The notes: generated by a model not told the origin, from the letters alone. A stretch of 64,000 nucleotides of DNA from an uncultured Clostridia bacterium (GCA_947591045.1 CANQCV010000001.1:118617-182616), one strand, 5' to 3'; shown: positions 10,505 to 22,670, counted from the first letter of the stretch. Numbers and translations are program-made.

Positions 10505-11377
10505 CTATTTTTGCTTTTTATCAGAGTTTTCGTCACCTAATCTTTTAGTTATAACATTTTTTATTAAAATGCTTTTTAATGCCTCTTCTTTTAAATCTGC
10601 AATTAAAGTTCCATCTTTTGCAACAGAAATTTTACCAGTCTCTTCTGATATAACAACTGCAATAGCATCAGTCTCTCTTGAAATTCCAAGTGCTGCTCTA
10701 TGTCTTGTTCCTAGACCATTTACAATTTCTTTATCGTCTGCTAAAGGCAAAATGCAAGCTGCTGCTGCTATTTTATTGTGACTAATAATTACAGCACCAT
10801 CATGTAAAGGTGTTTTTGGAACAAACAGATTAACAAGAAGTTGTGGAGAAACATCAGCGTCTATTTTAACACCCGTATCCATAACATCATTTATTTGTAT
10901 ATCTCTTTCAATTACAATTAAGCCACCTGTTTTTTCGTTTGATAGTTCTTTTGCAGCAATTACAATTTTATAAATATCTTCTTTTGTTTTTGCTCTTAAA
11001 TCTTTTTCTATTCCAATTCCAAAATAGCGAAGTAATTTATGAGTTCCAAGCTGTTCTAGCATTCTGCGTAGCTCTGGCTGAAATATTACAATCATTGCTA
11101 TAACACCATAAGGCATAAACAATGTTAAAATATAATTTAATATTTTAAATTGCAACACATCACTTAAAACTGTGATAAGTATTATAAATACAATGCCTTT
11201 TAAAAGTTGCCATACTCTTGAGTGTCTAGCTGATTTTATAAATTTATATAAAATAAAAAGTACAATAAATAAATCTAATATTAAAATCACAAGTTTTAAT
11301 GGATTATTATATATTTCTGTAAAATAATCTAATATGCTTTGAAAAAAGTCTCTAAAATTAATCGAAAAACTTTCCAT
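10505..11377 (-). CDS. cdaA: Diadenylate cyclase CdaA
   Basis: 290 residues. Three membrane helices lie in the first 100 residues and a DAC domain follows with the two signature motifs DGAVII and GTRHRAALG. It condenses two ATP to cyclic di-AMP, a regulator of potassium and wall homeostasis in Firmicutes. In many Firmicutes cdaA is followed by cdaR and glmM; here truA follows instead, and no cdaR is in the window. Confidence 0.96.
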   Translation of the reverse strand: MESFSINFRDFFQSILDYFTEIYNNPLKLVILILDLFIVLFILYKFIKSARHSRVWQLLKGIVFIILITVLSDVLQFKILNYILTLFMPYGVIAMIVIFQPELRRMLEQLGTHKLLRYFGIGIEKDLRAKTKEDIYKIVIAAKELSNEKTGGLIVIERDIQINDVMDTGVKIDADVSPQLLVNLFVPKTPLHDGAVIISHNKIAAAACILPLADDKEIVNGLGTRHRAALGISRETDAIAVVISEETGKISVAKDGTLIADLKEEALKSILIKNVITKRLGDENSDKKQK

Positions 11378-11400
11378 ATTTTACCTCTTTTTATAATTTT

Positions 11401-11520
11401 TTAAGCTACTACTAAATAATAAATAAGTGTACCTGCAACAGCAAGTACCATTAATATTGCTAAAATAGCTGCCATAATCTTTGTTAAAATTTTTCCTATA
11501 TCATGCCTATTTTTTGACAT
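11401..11520 (-). CDS. 39-residue membrane peptide
   Basis: ATG 11520 follows GTGAGG at suitable spacing. The peptide begins MSKNRHDIGKILTKIMAA and then has one hydrophobic helix (residues 16-38) ending in YYLVVA. It lies 23 bases upstream of cdaA and is probably co-transcribed with it. Short single-span proteins of this shape are common next to cdaA or spore genes in clostridia; no function can be given. Confidence 0.65.
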   Translation of the reverse strand: MSKNRHDIGKILTKIMAAILAILMVLAVAGTLIYYLVVA

Positions 11521-11603
11521 TGTTTTTTCCTCACTTCCATTATTTATTTTTCACATTTAAATATAACATATTTAAAAACAAATATCAATTTTTTTGTTTT
11601 TAT

Positions 11604-12930
11604 TTATAAAATATTTTGTCCTATAAGTTCTACTCCGTCTATATCAGCTATTTGGACCTCTTTTATAGTATTTTCTTTAATAGGACATTTCTCATTTTGT
11701 TTAACTTTAACCATTATATAATTTGTTGTATGTCCCTTTATATAAAGATTTTCCTTTTCCAAATATTCCTCTTCAAAAAGCACATCTACTTTTTTTCCTA
11801 TATATTCTTTTCCATATTGTATCTCATTTTCATCTGATAATTCAATTAATTTTTTACTTCTTTCTTCTTTTATATTTCCATCAATTTGATTTGGCATTGC
11901 CTCTGCTTTTGTTCCTTTTCTTGGTGAATACTTAAATACATGTATTTTATAAAACTTAATTTTCTTTAAATATTCATAAGTTTTATTAAACTCTTCTTCT
12001 GTTTCCCCAGGAAAACCTACAATAATATCTGTTGTAAGAGATACATTTGGATACGCTTCTCTTAAAATTTTAGTAACCTTTTCAAATTCTTCTGTGCTAT
12101 ATTTTCTATTCATTCTTTGCAAAGTATCATCACATCCGCTTTGGAGTGACAAATGAAAATGGTCACATATTTTATCTAATTTAGATAATCTATCTACAAA
12201 TTCAGTAGTTATTAATGTTGGCTCAAGTGAGCCTAGTCGAATTCTTTTTAAATTTTCTATTTTGTTAATTTCTTCTAATAAATCAATTAATCTATATTCT
12301 TCTTTAAAATCTTTTCCATAAGATGCAATATGTATTCCTGTTATAACAACTTCCTTTACACCATAATTTACAACTTTAGTTATTTCACTTATTATACTTT
12401 CTGGTTTTCTGCTTCTTACTCTGCCACGAGCATATGGAATTATACAATATGAGCAAAATCTATCACAACCATCTTGCACTTTAATCACAGCTCTAGTTTT
12501 TTCTGTATATGTAACTGTACCAAAATCTAAAAACTCTTTTTGATGTAGCACATCAGATACAACTGACAATTTTTCATTATTTGAAATTTCATTTTCTACA
12601 TAATCGATAATATTGTTTTTTTCATTTACCCCTAAAATCAAATCAATTTCTGGTATTTTTTCTAGTTCCTCTTTTGCTACTTGTGCGTAACAACCAACTG
12701 CAACTAAAACAGATTTTGGATTTAACTCTTTTACTCTACGAAGCATTTGCCTTGATTTTTTATCTGCCATATTTGTTACTGTACATGTATTTACAACATA
12801 TATATCTGATTTTTTATCAAAATCTACTATTTCATATCCATTCTGTATAAACTTTTGCATCATTGCATTTGTTTCATATTGGTTTACTTTACATCCGAAG
12901 CGTGCAAAATGCTACTTTTTTGTTTCCCAT
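11604..12930 (-). CDS. mtaB: tRNA t6A37 methylthiotransferase MtaB, frame broken at a CGG
   Basis: MtaB converts t6A37 of tRNA to ms2t6A37. ATG 12930 gives MGNKKVAFCTL, then CGG; skipping the C gives GCKVNQYETNAMMQK, the first cluster cysteine of the UPF0004 domain. Further motifs are NTCTVTNMADKKSRQ, VGCYAQV and radical SAM CDRFCSYCIIPYARGRVRSR, followed by a TRAM domain. Total 441 residues, usual for MtaB. The zero frame ends after 13 codons. The longest conventional frame starts at an internal ATG (12863) and lacks the first cluster cysteine. Confidence 0.93.
12895..12897 (-). other. In-frame CGG with +1 shift (mtaB, codon 12)
   Basis: The zero frame reads ACG CTT CGG ATG TAA. Dropping the C gives ACG CTT GGA TGT AAA, the TLGCK motif. 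Confidence 0.93.
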
Positions 12931-12991
12931 ATCTTGCTACATTTCCTTTCTAACATATACTATTTATTATATATTAATAAATAACAAAAGT

Positions 12992-13028
12992 AAAGATGGC
13001 CCTTTTGTTTAAAAGAACCATCTTAGAT
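12992..13028 (-). terminator. groESL terminator
   Basis: AAGATGG and CCATCTTA with complementary inner bases form a hairpin just after the groEL stop codon at 13044. Confidence 0.65.
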
Positions 13029-13043
13029 ATGTTTATTTAATTA

Positions 13044-14684
<1,641 letters not shown>

Positions 14685-14704
14685 TTACCTCCTTACACAC
14701 TCTT

Positions 14705-14992
<288 letters not shown>

Positions 14993-15065
14993 TCACAATC
15001 CTTTCTTGGTTAGCTTTATATCTAACCCTTTTCATTATATATATGCTAACACTTTAAAAATATTG

Positions 15066-15092
15066 TTAGCAATCTATCCTAATGACTGCTAA
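15066..15092. promoter_or_regulatory. CIRCE operator (HrcA binding site)
   Basis: TTAGCAATC-N9-GACTGCTAA is a near-consensus CIRCE palindrome in the groESL leader, just downstream of the minus-strand promoter. HrcA repression of groESL through CIRCE is standard in Firmicutes. A second inverted repeat, TGCTAACA-N12-TGTTAGCA at 15044-15071, overlaps it and could be a second partial operator or a 5' hairpin. Confidence 0.93.
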
Positions 15093-15094
15093 TA

Positions 15095-15123
15095 GTTATA
15101 TACCCATTATAAAAAAAAGTCAA
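15095..15123 (-). promoter_or_regulatory. groESL promoter
   Basis: On the minus strand TTGACT and TATAAC are separated by 17 bases, immediately upstream of CIRCE. This is a vegetative sigma-A type promoter placed so that HrcA would block it. Confidence 0.75.
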
Positions 15124-15170
15124 TAGGTATATATGATTTTCACATATTTTTCACAATATTACCTAAACAG

Positions 15171-15199
15171 TTGATACTTAAGGCAAAATATGATATAGT
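15171..15199 (+). promoter_or_regulatory. Promoter of the purine nucleoside phosphorylase gene
   Basis: TTGATA, 17 bases, then TATAGT on the plus strand, about 75 bases before the deoD start. It diverges from the groESL promoter in the same intergenic region (14987-15275). Confidence 0.7.
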
Positions 15200-15275
15200 G
15201 TCATAAAAAGAGACTGCCCCATTTTCTTTTAAAATTTCACAAAAGGGACAAGTCAAAATTTAAAGGAGGAAAATT

Positions 15276-15986
15276 ATGTCTATTCATTGTAATGCTGAAA
15301 AAGGTGATATCGCAAAAAATGTTTTAATGCCAGGTGATCCACTACGCGCAAAATATATCGCTGAAAATTTTTTAGAAAATGCTAAATTAGTAAATACTGT
15401 TAGAAATATGCTTGCCTATACTGGAACTTACAAAGGAAAAGAAGTAACTGTTTTTTCTTCTGGAATGGGTATGCCAAGTATGGGAATTTATTCATATGAA
15501 TTGTTTAAGTTCTATGATGTAGAAAAAATCATTCGCATTGGCTCTTGTGGAGCATATGATCCTAACCTAAATCTTTTTGATACTATATTAGTTGACAAAT
15601 CTTATACAGAGGCTACTTTTGCTCATTCATGGAATGAACAAGAATGTCATATTATGGAGGGTAACCGCAATTTAAATAATCAAATTGAAGATACTGCAAA
15701 AAAAATAGGTATTCCCTACATTAAAGGAAATGCTTTATGCAATGAGTTTTTTGATGGATATCTTGAAGATATTTCTAAACTTATAAATCGCTTGCCAAAA
15801 GACTTAAATATTATTGCTTGTGAAATGGAGGCTTTTGCTTTATTTTTAATGGCAAATCATTTTGGCAAACAAGCATCTTGTTTATTAACTGTTGTAGATT
15901 CTCATTATAAAAATGAGGAAACTACATCTGAGCAAAGAGAAAAATCATTAAATGATATGATTGTTCTTGCGCTAGAAAGCATTTAA
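15276..15986 (+). CDS. deoD: Purine-nucleoside phosphorylase, DeoD type
   Basis: 236 residues, the size of DeoD. Motifs: MPGDPLRAKYIAEN near residue 19, the FSSGMGMPSMGIYS phosphate/ribose region near 66, RIGSCGAY near 88 and ACEMEAFALF near 182. It splits purine nucleosides with phosphate for base salvage. ATG 15276 follows AAAGGAGG. Single-gene unit with its own promoter and a strong terminator. Confidence 0.95.
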   Translation: MSIHCNAEKGDIAKNVLMPGDPLRAKYIAENFLENAKLVNTVRNMLAYTGTYKGKEVTVFSSGMGMPSMGIYSYELFKFYDVEKIIRIGSCGAYDPNLNLFDTILVDKSYTEATFAHSWNEQECHIMEGNRNLNNQIEDTAKKIGIPYIKGNALCNEFFDGYLEDISKLINRLPKDLNIIACEMEAFALFLMANHFGKQASCLLTVVDSHYKNEETTSEQREKSLNDMIVLALESI

Positions 15987-16003
15987 CCTTTAAATAGATA
16001 CGC

Positions 16004-16038
16004 AAAAAAGATATAGTTTATATAAACTATATCTTTTT
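16004..16038. terminator. Bidirectional terminator between deoD and greA
   Basis: AAAAAGATATAGTTTA and TAAACTATATCTTTTT form a perfect palindrome in the convergent deoD/greA interval. Confidence 0.9.
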
Positions 16039-16093
16039 AAGTTTTAAATTAATATATTATAAATTTACATCTATATATACATTTTGCACTGAT

Positions 16094-16573
16094 TTATTTT
16101 GTAATTGAAATAATTTTATATTTAATAACTCCTGCAGGTGCTTGTGCCTCTACGACTTGACCTTTTTTTGCCCCCATTAGAGCCAATCCTATTGGAGATT
16201 CATTTGATATCTTGTTTTGTGATAAATCTACTTCTGTTGAGCCTACTATTGTATATGACTCTTCTTCGTCAAATTCCATATCTAGCACTTTTACGGTGTT
16301 TCCTACTTGTACAGTTTTTGTATCTATTTCTGATTCGTCTATAATTTTTGCATATCTTAATTTATTTTCTAATTCTGCGATTTTTGTTTCGTTTGCTGCT
16401 TGTGCATTTTTTGCCTCATCATATTCTGAATTTTCTGATAAATCACCAAAACCTAAAGCAACTTTTATTCTTTCTGCGATTTCTGCTCTTTTTTCTGTTG
16501 ACAAAAATTCAAGTTCCTTTTCTATATTGTCATATCCTTCTTGTGTTAACAAGACTTCCTTGTCTGATTCCAT
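16094..16573 (-). CDS. greA: Transcription elongation factor GreA
   Basis: 159 residues. Begins LLTQEGYDNIEKELEFLSTEKR; the N-terminal coiled coil carries FGDLSENSEYDEAKNAQ near residue 42, with the two acidic tip residues, and the C-terminal FKBP-like domain ends VIKYKIISITK. GreA stimulates cleavage of backtracked transcripts by RNA polymerase. Confidence 0.97.
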   Translation of the reverse strand: MESDKEVLLTQEGYDNIEKELEFLSTEKRAEIAERIKVALGFGDLSENSEYDEAKNAQAANETKIAELENKLRYAKIIDESEIDTKTVQVGNTVKVLDMEFDEEESYTIVGSTEVDLSQNKISNESPIGLALMGAKKGQVVEAQAPAGVIKYKIISITK

Positions 16574-16638
16574 TTTGTCATTCCTCCTCCTTCATGTAAA
16601 CAATTAAATTGTTATTATATACATAATACTGATATATA

Positions 16639-17634
16639 TTAAACCACTTTTTTCGTTTTGTCAATATTTTTTTTACCATTTTCCATTATCTCTTTTTCTT
16701 CTATTTTTCCATTATTTCCAATTAACCCAATAATTTTTATCCCGTCTTTAGTTATTATATCTATTGCCATTGTTTTTCTTTTTTGTAATTGGCTTTTGGA
16801 TAACATTAAATTTCTATTTTTTTCTTCTTCTATTTTTCTTACTAAAATACTTTCATATAATCTAGCTTTGTCAAATTCGTCTAATTTATCAATCTGCTCA
16901 AATTGTTCTTTGTATTCATCTGGAAAATATATTTGAATATAGTTTACATTAATACCATCAAAAGATTTATTTTCACATTTAATATTATCTTTAAAATTAA
17001 CAATAATAGCATCTCTATTTTTCTTAAATTTTTCTATATCATTTTGTTCCATATTAATATTAAATATATATTTTGCTTTTTTTAAAGATTTACTTTTATT
17101 ATTAGAAACACTAATTAATATATTTTCCTTTTCGTATAGTCTTTCCTGAATCTTTTTAAATCTGTCTATATCATTTGTAACAATATTGACTGTTTTACAG
17201 TTTTCTATAAATCTAGATAAAAATTGCAAATCTAAACTATTGTCTTTTTTTATTAAGAAAAATATATCCTGCCTATTCATAGTTGTGTTTTGCAAATTTA
17301 GAATATACTCAAAAATTTCATAGTTCATTTCTAACATCAATTTTCTTCCATTTAGAATTTTTTTTCCCTCTTTTAAAAACTCTTGCTCCATATCTAAATA
17401 AAATTTGCTGTTTATAATATTATTAGAAAATACTATTGTATCTATTCGCCTTTTTTCAATTTGCTTTTGTAAATTTCTTATTATAATTCTCATTCTTTTT
17501 TCTTTTTTATTTGTTGGTATTTTAAAAACATAACCTTGTCTTGTATTATAAAATACTGCCATTCCAAATAAATATTTTACTTTATCAATAGTATTTAGCG
17601 GTCTATTTTCTTGCTCTATATATCCAATATTCAA
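16639..17634 (-). CDS. Uncharacterised protein, about 331 residues
   Basis: No family recognised. TTG 17634 is the best start: GGAGGTGA lies directly before it, whereas the longer ATG frame (17652) contains that site. The protein starts MNIGYIEQENRPLNTIDKV, is rich in Lys, Ile, Asn and Glu, and has alternating strand/helix character around TIVFSNNIINSKFYLD and VNIVTNDIDRFKKIQ, suggesting Rossmann-like units. The end is very basic and charged. No signal peptide or membrane segment is seen. It lies between greA and the GH18 gene, on the same strand as both. Confidence 0.7.
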   Translation of the reverse strand: MNIGYIEQENRPLNTIDKVKYLFGMAVFYNTRQGYVFKIPTNKKEKRMRIIIRNLQKQIEKRRIDTIVFSNNIINSKFYLDMEQEFLKEGKKILNGRKLMLEMNYEIFEYILNLQNTTMNRQDIFFLIKKDNSLDLQFLSRFIENCKTVNIVTNDIDRFKKIQERLYEKENILISVSNNKSKSLKKAKYIFNINMEQNDIEKFKKNRDAIIVNFKDNIKCENKSFDGINVNYIQIYFPDEYKEQFEQIDKLDEFDKARLYESILVRKIEEEKNRNLMLSKSQLQKRKTMAIDIITKDGIKIIGLIGNNGKIEEKEIMENGKKNIDKTKKVV

Positions 17635-17703
17635 AAAATCACCTCCATACAAATATAGCTTGTTCTTATATTTATATTAGGTGATTTTTATTTTATGACT
17701 TTT

Positions 17704-19381
17704 TTAAACTCCTAATTCCTCTGATATCATGTTCCAAATACTTTCTGGTTCCATTCCCTTTTGCCAATATGCCGCTCCTGCTAAATTATATTGTGATACA
17801 AAAGATAATTTATCTTTAATTGTACTTTCATCTTCTATCCATATTTTATACTTTGTTCCGTTTTTGGTATATGTTGCCACATATTGTCTTGCAACTTCGT
17901 CCCATGTTTTTTCTGCATTACTTGGTATCTCATTTTCTAAAACTTTCATACTAAAAGCTGTACCCTTTGGGTTTCCATTTGAATCTGTATAACATCTTCT
18001 TGCATAAAAAGGAAGTGCAAGTATAATTTTATTAGGCTCTATTTCCTCTTGTTTTCCTACAAATTTTTGAAGGCTTACTTCTACCCATTCATATCCTGCA
18101 TTTGGTCCCTCTTTAGTTGAACCATTTTGGTCATATCCCATAAACACTACATAATCTGCTATTTTACCTATAGTATGTCTATCATAGCAAGTAGACCAAT
18201 TTGGACTTCCGTCTGGTGCTGTAACATCTACTGATAATACTGCCCCTATTTCTTTTAAACGAGGTGCAAGTTCTATTAAAAATCTTGAAAATAAATTTTT
18301 GTCTTTGTCATACATATATTCAAAATCAATATTAATTCCATCTAAATCATACTGAACCACATAGCTCACTATACTATTAATTAAATCTTGTCTTAATTTG
18401 TAATCATTCATAATTTCTGATGTAGTATCTATTTGAGAACTATTTGAAATGCTTGGCCAAACTTGATAACCTTGATTATGTGCCCATTCAATATAATTCT
18501 TGCCACTTTGTCCCACATTCACATTTACTTCTCCTTTTCCGAAGTCTTTTTAATGTGAAAAATGTTGGAGATACAACATTAACCCCTTTTAAAGGTCCTG
18601 TTCTAGAGGGTGCTGAGCCCCATTGTGTAAAATAGTCCCAAATCATGCTTATATTTCCATTTATTTTTTCTTTAGGTTCCATATTTTCTCTAACAGTAGT
18701 TTGGTTTGTAATATTCTTTTCTCGTACATAGCCCAATTTTCCATTTTCTGTTCTAACTCTAACCCAGCCATCTTTACTACTATCTGGCACAACAATTAAA
18801 TTATCTCCTCTTTTTACTTTGTCTACTGTTCTAGAAATATCTGTCCTTTCTTGCTTTATTTTGCTATCTTTATTACTATCTGCTACAATAAATTTTCTAT
18901 CTAATGAATCAACAGTAACTATATCTTTTCCCTCTATATATGTAGTTTTAACATTATAAATATTATCTAATGCAGAAAATGGAATATAGTATGTGTTATC
19001 TTTCTCTAAAACAGTTGCAGGTATAGAAACAACAGCCCCATTATTTGTCATTTGTTTTTGACCTATTACAATTGCTGCTATTTTTGTTTCTGAACCAGTT
19101 ATAATCTGGTTATACTTTTCTTCATAATAAATATATGGATCAAAAAAATTAGATATATCTTCTTTAGAAACATAAACAACACCATTTTCTATAAATATCG
19201 GCTTTTTTAATGATTTTGTTACATTACTATTGTTAACAACTAAATTTATCTGATTTGTAATATCTTTTCTAATATAGTTATTAGCATATTTTAGTACTAT
19301 AAGAATGCATACTAAAAATATAGCTATTATAATTAATTTCCTAAATGTTTTATTACTTTGTTTTTCTTTCATTCTTGACAT
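17704..19381 (-). CDS. Membrane-anchored GH18 family wall hydrolase with SH3 domain, frame broken at a CGG
   Basis: 558 residues after the shift. One N-terminal membrane helix (about 15-35), a copper-amine-oxidase-N-like region (about 60-165), a bacterial SH3 region (about 170-235) and a GH18 barrel with catalytic DGINIDFEYM. Barrels of this kind (SleL/YdhD type) cut peptidoglycan N-acetylglucosamine links during sporulation or germination, which fits the spore-gene setting. The zero frame reads TLKRL-RKRRSK and stops at 18488. Skipping the C at 18541 gives TLKRL-GKGEVNVNVGQ and the whole barrel. Without the shift the protein has no catalytic domain. Confidence 0.9.
18539..18541 (-). other. 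In-frame CGG with +1 shift (GH18 gene, codon 281)
   Basis: The zero frame reads AGA CTT CGG AAA AGG. Dropping the C gives AGA CTT GGA AAA GGA GAA GTA and joins the two halves of the barrel. Confidence 0.9.
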
Positions 19382-19557
19382 ACTATTTCTCCCTTTTTCT
19401 TACTTTTTTCTCATTTTTCTTAAAATAATATATCACAAAGAAAAAAAAAATAATAGTAGTTATATAAAAAAAATGCAAATATACTTTAATTTTTATTTAC
19501 TATTGTGTTATAATAATTGTGTTATATAATTATTCAAAAGAAAAGGATGATGAATTG

Positions 19558-21141
19558 ATGTCAAATAGGATATTTTCAAAATTAAAAAGCCAAACTGGTT
19601 CAATGGCAGTATATGTTTTGGTTGTTTTATTAACTTTCTTAATTATTTTAGTTATCGTATACTCTCAAATTATGCTTGCTAGAAGAACTCAACTATCAAC
19701 TGACCTTAAAGTAAAGGATGCATATGAAAAAGATTATCTAAAAGCAAATTTAGTTTATTCTGAACAATTAAAAAAATATGTAACAAAAGGCTTGATAGCA
19801 CAGTTTGATGGAACAAATAATACCGGAGATGGTCATAACAGTAGTGCTAGTAGATGGGAAAACTTAATAGGTGATAATAATAACGGTACCTTTCATGGAA
19901 CAACAATAAGAGATAATTATGTTGCATTTGATGGAGTAGACGACTGGGTAAATTTAGGTGAAATTAAAGGCAATTCAGCAATAACTTTGGAAATAACGGT
20001 AAGGATAAATGAGCTAGGTAAGACACATGCACTTTTAGGAAATTGGGAATCAGGAGGAGGAGGACTAGCTGTAAGTCCTACAGGAACTTTTTATTTTCAA
20101 GAATATATCAAAAAAACTGATAATTCTTCAGCATACCAAGGACCTACTTCTTCTGATGTTTTATCAACTAATCAAATATATCATATTGTAGGAACATATG
20201 ATGGAAAAATTTTTAAATTATATCTAAATGGACAATTAAACAAGTCTTTAGCCATAGAAGGAACAATAGTAGACCCAACAAATAATGAAATGGCATTAGG
20301 AACAAATATAAATAAAATGCAAAGTAATACTGATTATGCAAATATGAATTTATATTCTTGTAGAATATATAATAGAGCATTAACAGAAGAAGAAGTACAA
20401 CATAACTACAATGCAGATAAAATAAATTATTTTGTATATGCTGACCAATTAAAAAATTATGTACCAAATGGCTTAATATTACATTATGACGGAATAAATA
20501 ATACTGGAAGTGGTCATGATGCTAAGGCTACTACATGGAAAGATTTAAGTGGCAATAATAATGACGGAGAACTTAAGAATTTTGGCAATGTTACAGGCAG
20601 TGGCTGGGCAGATAGCGGTTTAGTACTAGACGGTAATGATGACGGAGTTTATTTGGGTAATAAATTGATTGATTTATACAAAAATAATGCAACAATAGAA
20701 ATGGTAGTTAATTTAGCATTTGAAGCTACGGATACTTTTGATATTTTCTTAGGTAACTATAATACACAGCCTGGTATTAATATAGAAAGAAGTAACACTT
20801 CTAAAGGAAGATGGTGGTATAATAATGGTAGTGTAAGTCAAATTACAACCGAAGATGTTTATGAAGGAAACAAAACAATTCTAGTGCAATTTTTACTTGA
20901 TAAAGAAAATCATAAAATTACATTTTCAGTAAATGGTAAAGAAAAGGCATCAATAACACATGCAAATTATACCGGAAGTTATAACTTTGCTAATGCATGG
21001 ATAGGAAGAGATCAAGTAACAACAAATAACAGGTCTTTAAAAGGTACAATTTCTTCAGTTAGAATATATAACAGACTATTAGCTCCAGATGAGGTACAAC
21101 ATAATTACAATGTAGATAAGTTAAATTATATTAAAAATTAA
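19558..21141 (+). CDS. Membrane-anchored protein with two LamG-like domains
   Basis: About 527 residues from ATG 19558 (MSNRIFSKL, behind AAAAGG). A pilin-like or type-II anchor helix lies near residues 15-40 (VYVLVVLLTFLIILVIVY). Two concanavalin/LamG folds follow, each opening with GLIxxxDGxNNTGxGH and closing with RIYNRxLxxxEVQHNYN, about 210 residues each, so the gene contains an internal duplication. LamG domains bind carbohydrate or protein; a surface-exposed adhesive role is inferred. Confidence 0.85.
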   Translation: MSNRIFSKLKSQTGSMAVYVLVVLLTFLIILVIVYSQIMLARRTQLSTDLKVKDAYEKDYLKANLVYSEQLKKYVTKGLIAQFDGTNNTGDGHNSSASRWENLIGDNNNGTFHGTTIRDNYVAFDGVDDWVNLGEIKGNSAITLEITVRINELGKTHALLGNWESGGGGLAVSPTGTFYFQEYIKKTDNSSAYQGPTSSDVLSTNQIYHIVGTYDGKIFKLYLNGQLNKSLAIEGTIVDPTNNEMALGTNINKMQSNTDYANMNLYSCRIYNRALTEEEVQHNYNADKINYFVYADQLKNYVPNGLILHYDGINNTGSGHDAKATTWKDLSGNNNDGELKNFGNVTGSGWADSGLVLDGNDDGVYLGNKLIDLYKNNATIEMVVNLAFEATDTFDIFLGNYNTQPGINIERSNTSKGRWWYNNGSVSQITTEDVYEGNKTILVQFLLDKENHKITFSVNGKEKASITHANYTGSYNFANAWIGRDQVTTNNRSLKGTISSVRIYNRLLAPDEVQHNYNVDKLNYIKN

Positions 21142-21144
21142 GCA

Positions 21145-21178
21145 AAAGGGTATTCAAAATTTTGAATACCCTTTTTAT
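21145..21178. terminator. Terminator between LamG gene and spoVAE
   Basis: AAAGGGTATTCAAAA and TTTTGAATACCCTTTTT form a perfect hairpin between two convergent genes. Confidence 0.9.
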
Positions 21179-21180
21179 TT

Positions 21181-21567
21181 TTACTGCTTTTTTATTTTTG
21201 GTTTTGCAATCAAAGATGCAATATATCCAAAAAATACTGCTGCTGCAATTCCCCCTGCTGACATTTTTACTCCACCAATAAATGCTCCTAAAAGTCCAGA
21301 ATTTTGCACCTCTTGAATAGCACCTTTTGCTAAATTTGCTCCGAACCCTGTTAAAGGTACAGTTGCTCCACAACCTGCAAAATCAATAAGATATTTATAA
21401 ATTCCAAGTCCTCCAAGAATTGCCCCTGTTGTTACAAAAATCACTAGAATTCTAGCAGGAGTAAGTTTTGTTTTATCTATTAATATTTGTCCTATAATAC
21501 AAATTAGTCCACCTACAACAAAACATCTAAGCATTTGCATCCAATCAATACTTTGAAAAAATTCCAT
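21181..21567 (-). CDS. spoVAE: Stage V sporulation protein AE (SpoVAE)
   Basis: About 128 residues, nearly all hydrophobic, with VVGGLICIIGQILIDKTKL and VPLTGFGANLAKG, both typical of the SpoVAC/SpoVAE membrane family. The SpoVA complex moves Ca-dipicolinate into the forming spore and out on germination. ATG 21567 is better spaced from GGAGGGGGAAG than GTG 21573. Last gene of spoVAC-spoVAD-spoVAE. Confidence 0.95.
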   Translation of the reverse strand: MEFFQSIDWMQMLRCFVVGGLICIIGQILIDKTKLTPARILVIFVTTGAILGGLGIYKYLIDFAGCGATVPLTGFGANLAKGAIQEVQNSGLLGAFIGGVKMSAGGIAAAVFFGYIASLIAKPKIKKQ

Positions 21568-21586
21568 AAACACTTCCCCCTCCCAC

Positions 21587-22591
21587 TTAATTTTCTATTG
21601 CAATAGCATGAGCTATACCTGGAATTGTCTCACCTTGTTGGGAGCTTGTTGAATTCATTAATGCTCCTGTTGCGATTAATAAAATTCTATTTATTTTCTT
21701 TTCTTTTAATTGTCTAAAAAAGTATCCAGAAAATACTGCTCCGCAACAAGCACAACCACTTCCTCCTGAATGAGTATCTTGCTTTTCTTTATCAAAAATT
21801 AATACTCCACAGTCATTATAATTTGCTTTAATGTTATAACCTTTTGTTTCTGCAAGCTCTGTTAAAATTTCTTTTCCAATATGTCCTAAATCTCCTGTTA
21901 TAATTGCATCATAATAACTTGGCTTTCTACCAGTATCTCTAAAATGAGTGATTAAAGTATCAAGTGCTGCAGGAGCCATTGCTGCTCCCATATTATTTGC
22001 ATCTTTTATTCCCATATCAACAATTTTGCCGGGTGTGATGCATGTGATAAATGGTCCTGTACCCTGTTTAGTAATAATTGCTGCACCTGAACCTGTAACA
22101 GTCCATTGTGCTGACGGTGGTCTTTGATTTCCAAGCTCTAATGGAAACCTAAACTGTTTTTCTGCACTACAGAAATGACTTGATGTAGCACAAAGTACAT
22201 TGTTTGCTGCTCCCCCCTCTATAAAGACAGCTCCTAAACAAAGACTTTCTACAAAAGTAGAACATGCTCCAAAAATTCCAAAAAAAGGTACATTAATTTC
22301 ACGAAGTCCAAAACTTGACGAAATACATTGATTAAGTAAATCTCCTGCAAAGCAATAATCAATATCAGTTGCTGCAATTCCAGATTTATTAATAACACCA
22401 TTTACATTTTCTTTTATAATTTTACTTTCTGCTTTCTCCCAAGTTTTTTCTCCCCAAAATTCGTCATCTAAACATTGGTCAAAATATTTTGCTAAAGGTC
22501 CTTGTGACTCCTTTGGTCCAACAATAGAAGATGTTTCTAATATTGTAGGAGGTGCATCAAATAAAATTGTTTGTGTTCCTACATGTTTCAT
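21587..22591 (-). CDS. spoVAD: Stage V sporulation protein AD (SpoVAD)
   Basis: 334 residues with a thiolase-like fold: ATDIDYCFAGDLLNQC, FFGIFGACSTFVESL with the nucleophile-position Cys, and GGSGCACCGAVFSGYF near the C-terminus. SpoVAD binds dipicolinic acid in the SpoVA complex. It sits between spoVAC and spoVAE; a dispersed repeat separates it from spoVAC. Confidence 0.97.
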   Translation of the reverse strand: MKHVGTQTILFDAPPTILETSSIVGPKESQGPLAKYFDQCLDDEFWGEKTWEKAESKIIKENVNGVINKSGIAATDIDYCFAGDLLNQCISSSFGLREINVPFFGIFGACSTFVESLCLGAVFIEGGAANNVLCATSSHFCSAEKQFRFPLELGNQRPPSAQWTVTGSGAAIITKQGTGPFITCITPGKIVDMGIKDANNMGAAMAPAALDTLITHFRDTGRKPSYYDAIITGDLGHIGKEILTELAETKGYNIKANYNDCGVLIFDKEKQDTHSGGSGCACCGAVFSGYFFRQLKEKKINRILLIATGALMNSTSSQQGETIPGIAHAIAIEN

Positions 22592-22617
22592 AAAAATTTC
22601 TCCTTTACTTTTTTTAT

Positions 22618-22670
22618 GACCTGTCCCCCATCTCCCAAAAATGGGAAAAAGGGTCAGGCCCCTTTACCCC
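22618..22670. repeat. Dispersed palindromic repeat, copy 2
   Basis: GACCTGTCCCC ... ATGGGAAAAAGGGTCAGGCCCC between spoVAC and spoVAD, ending at the spoVAC stop codon. Confidence 0.85.
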
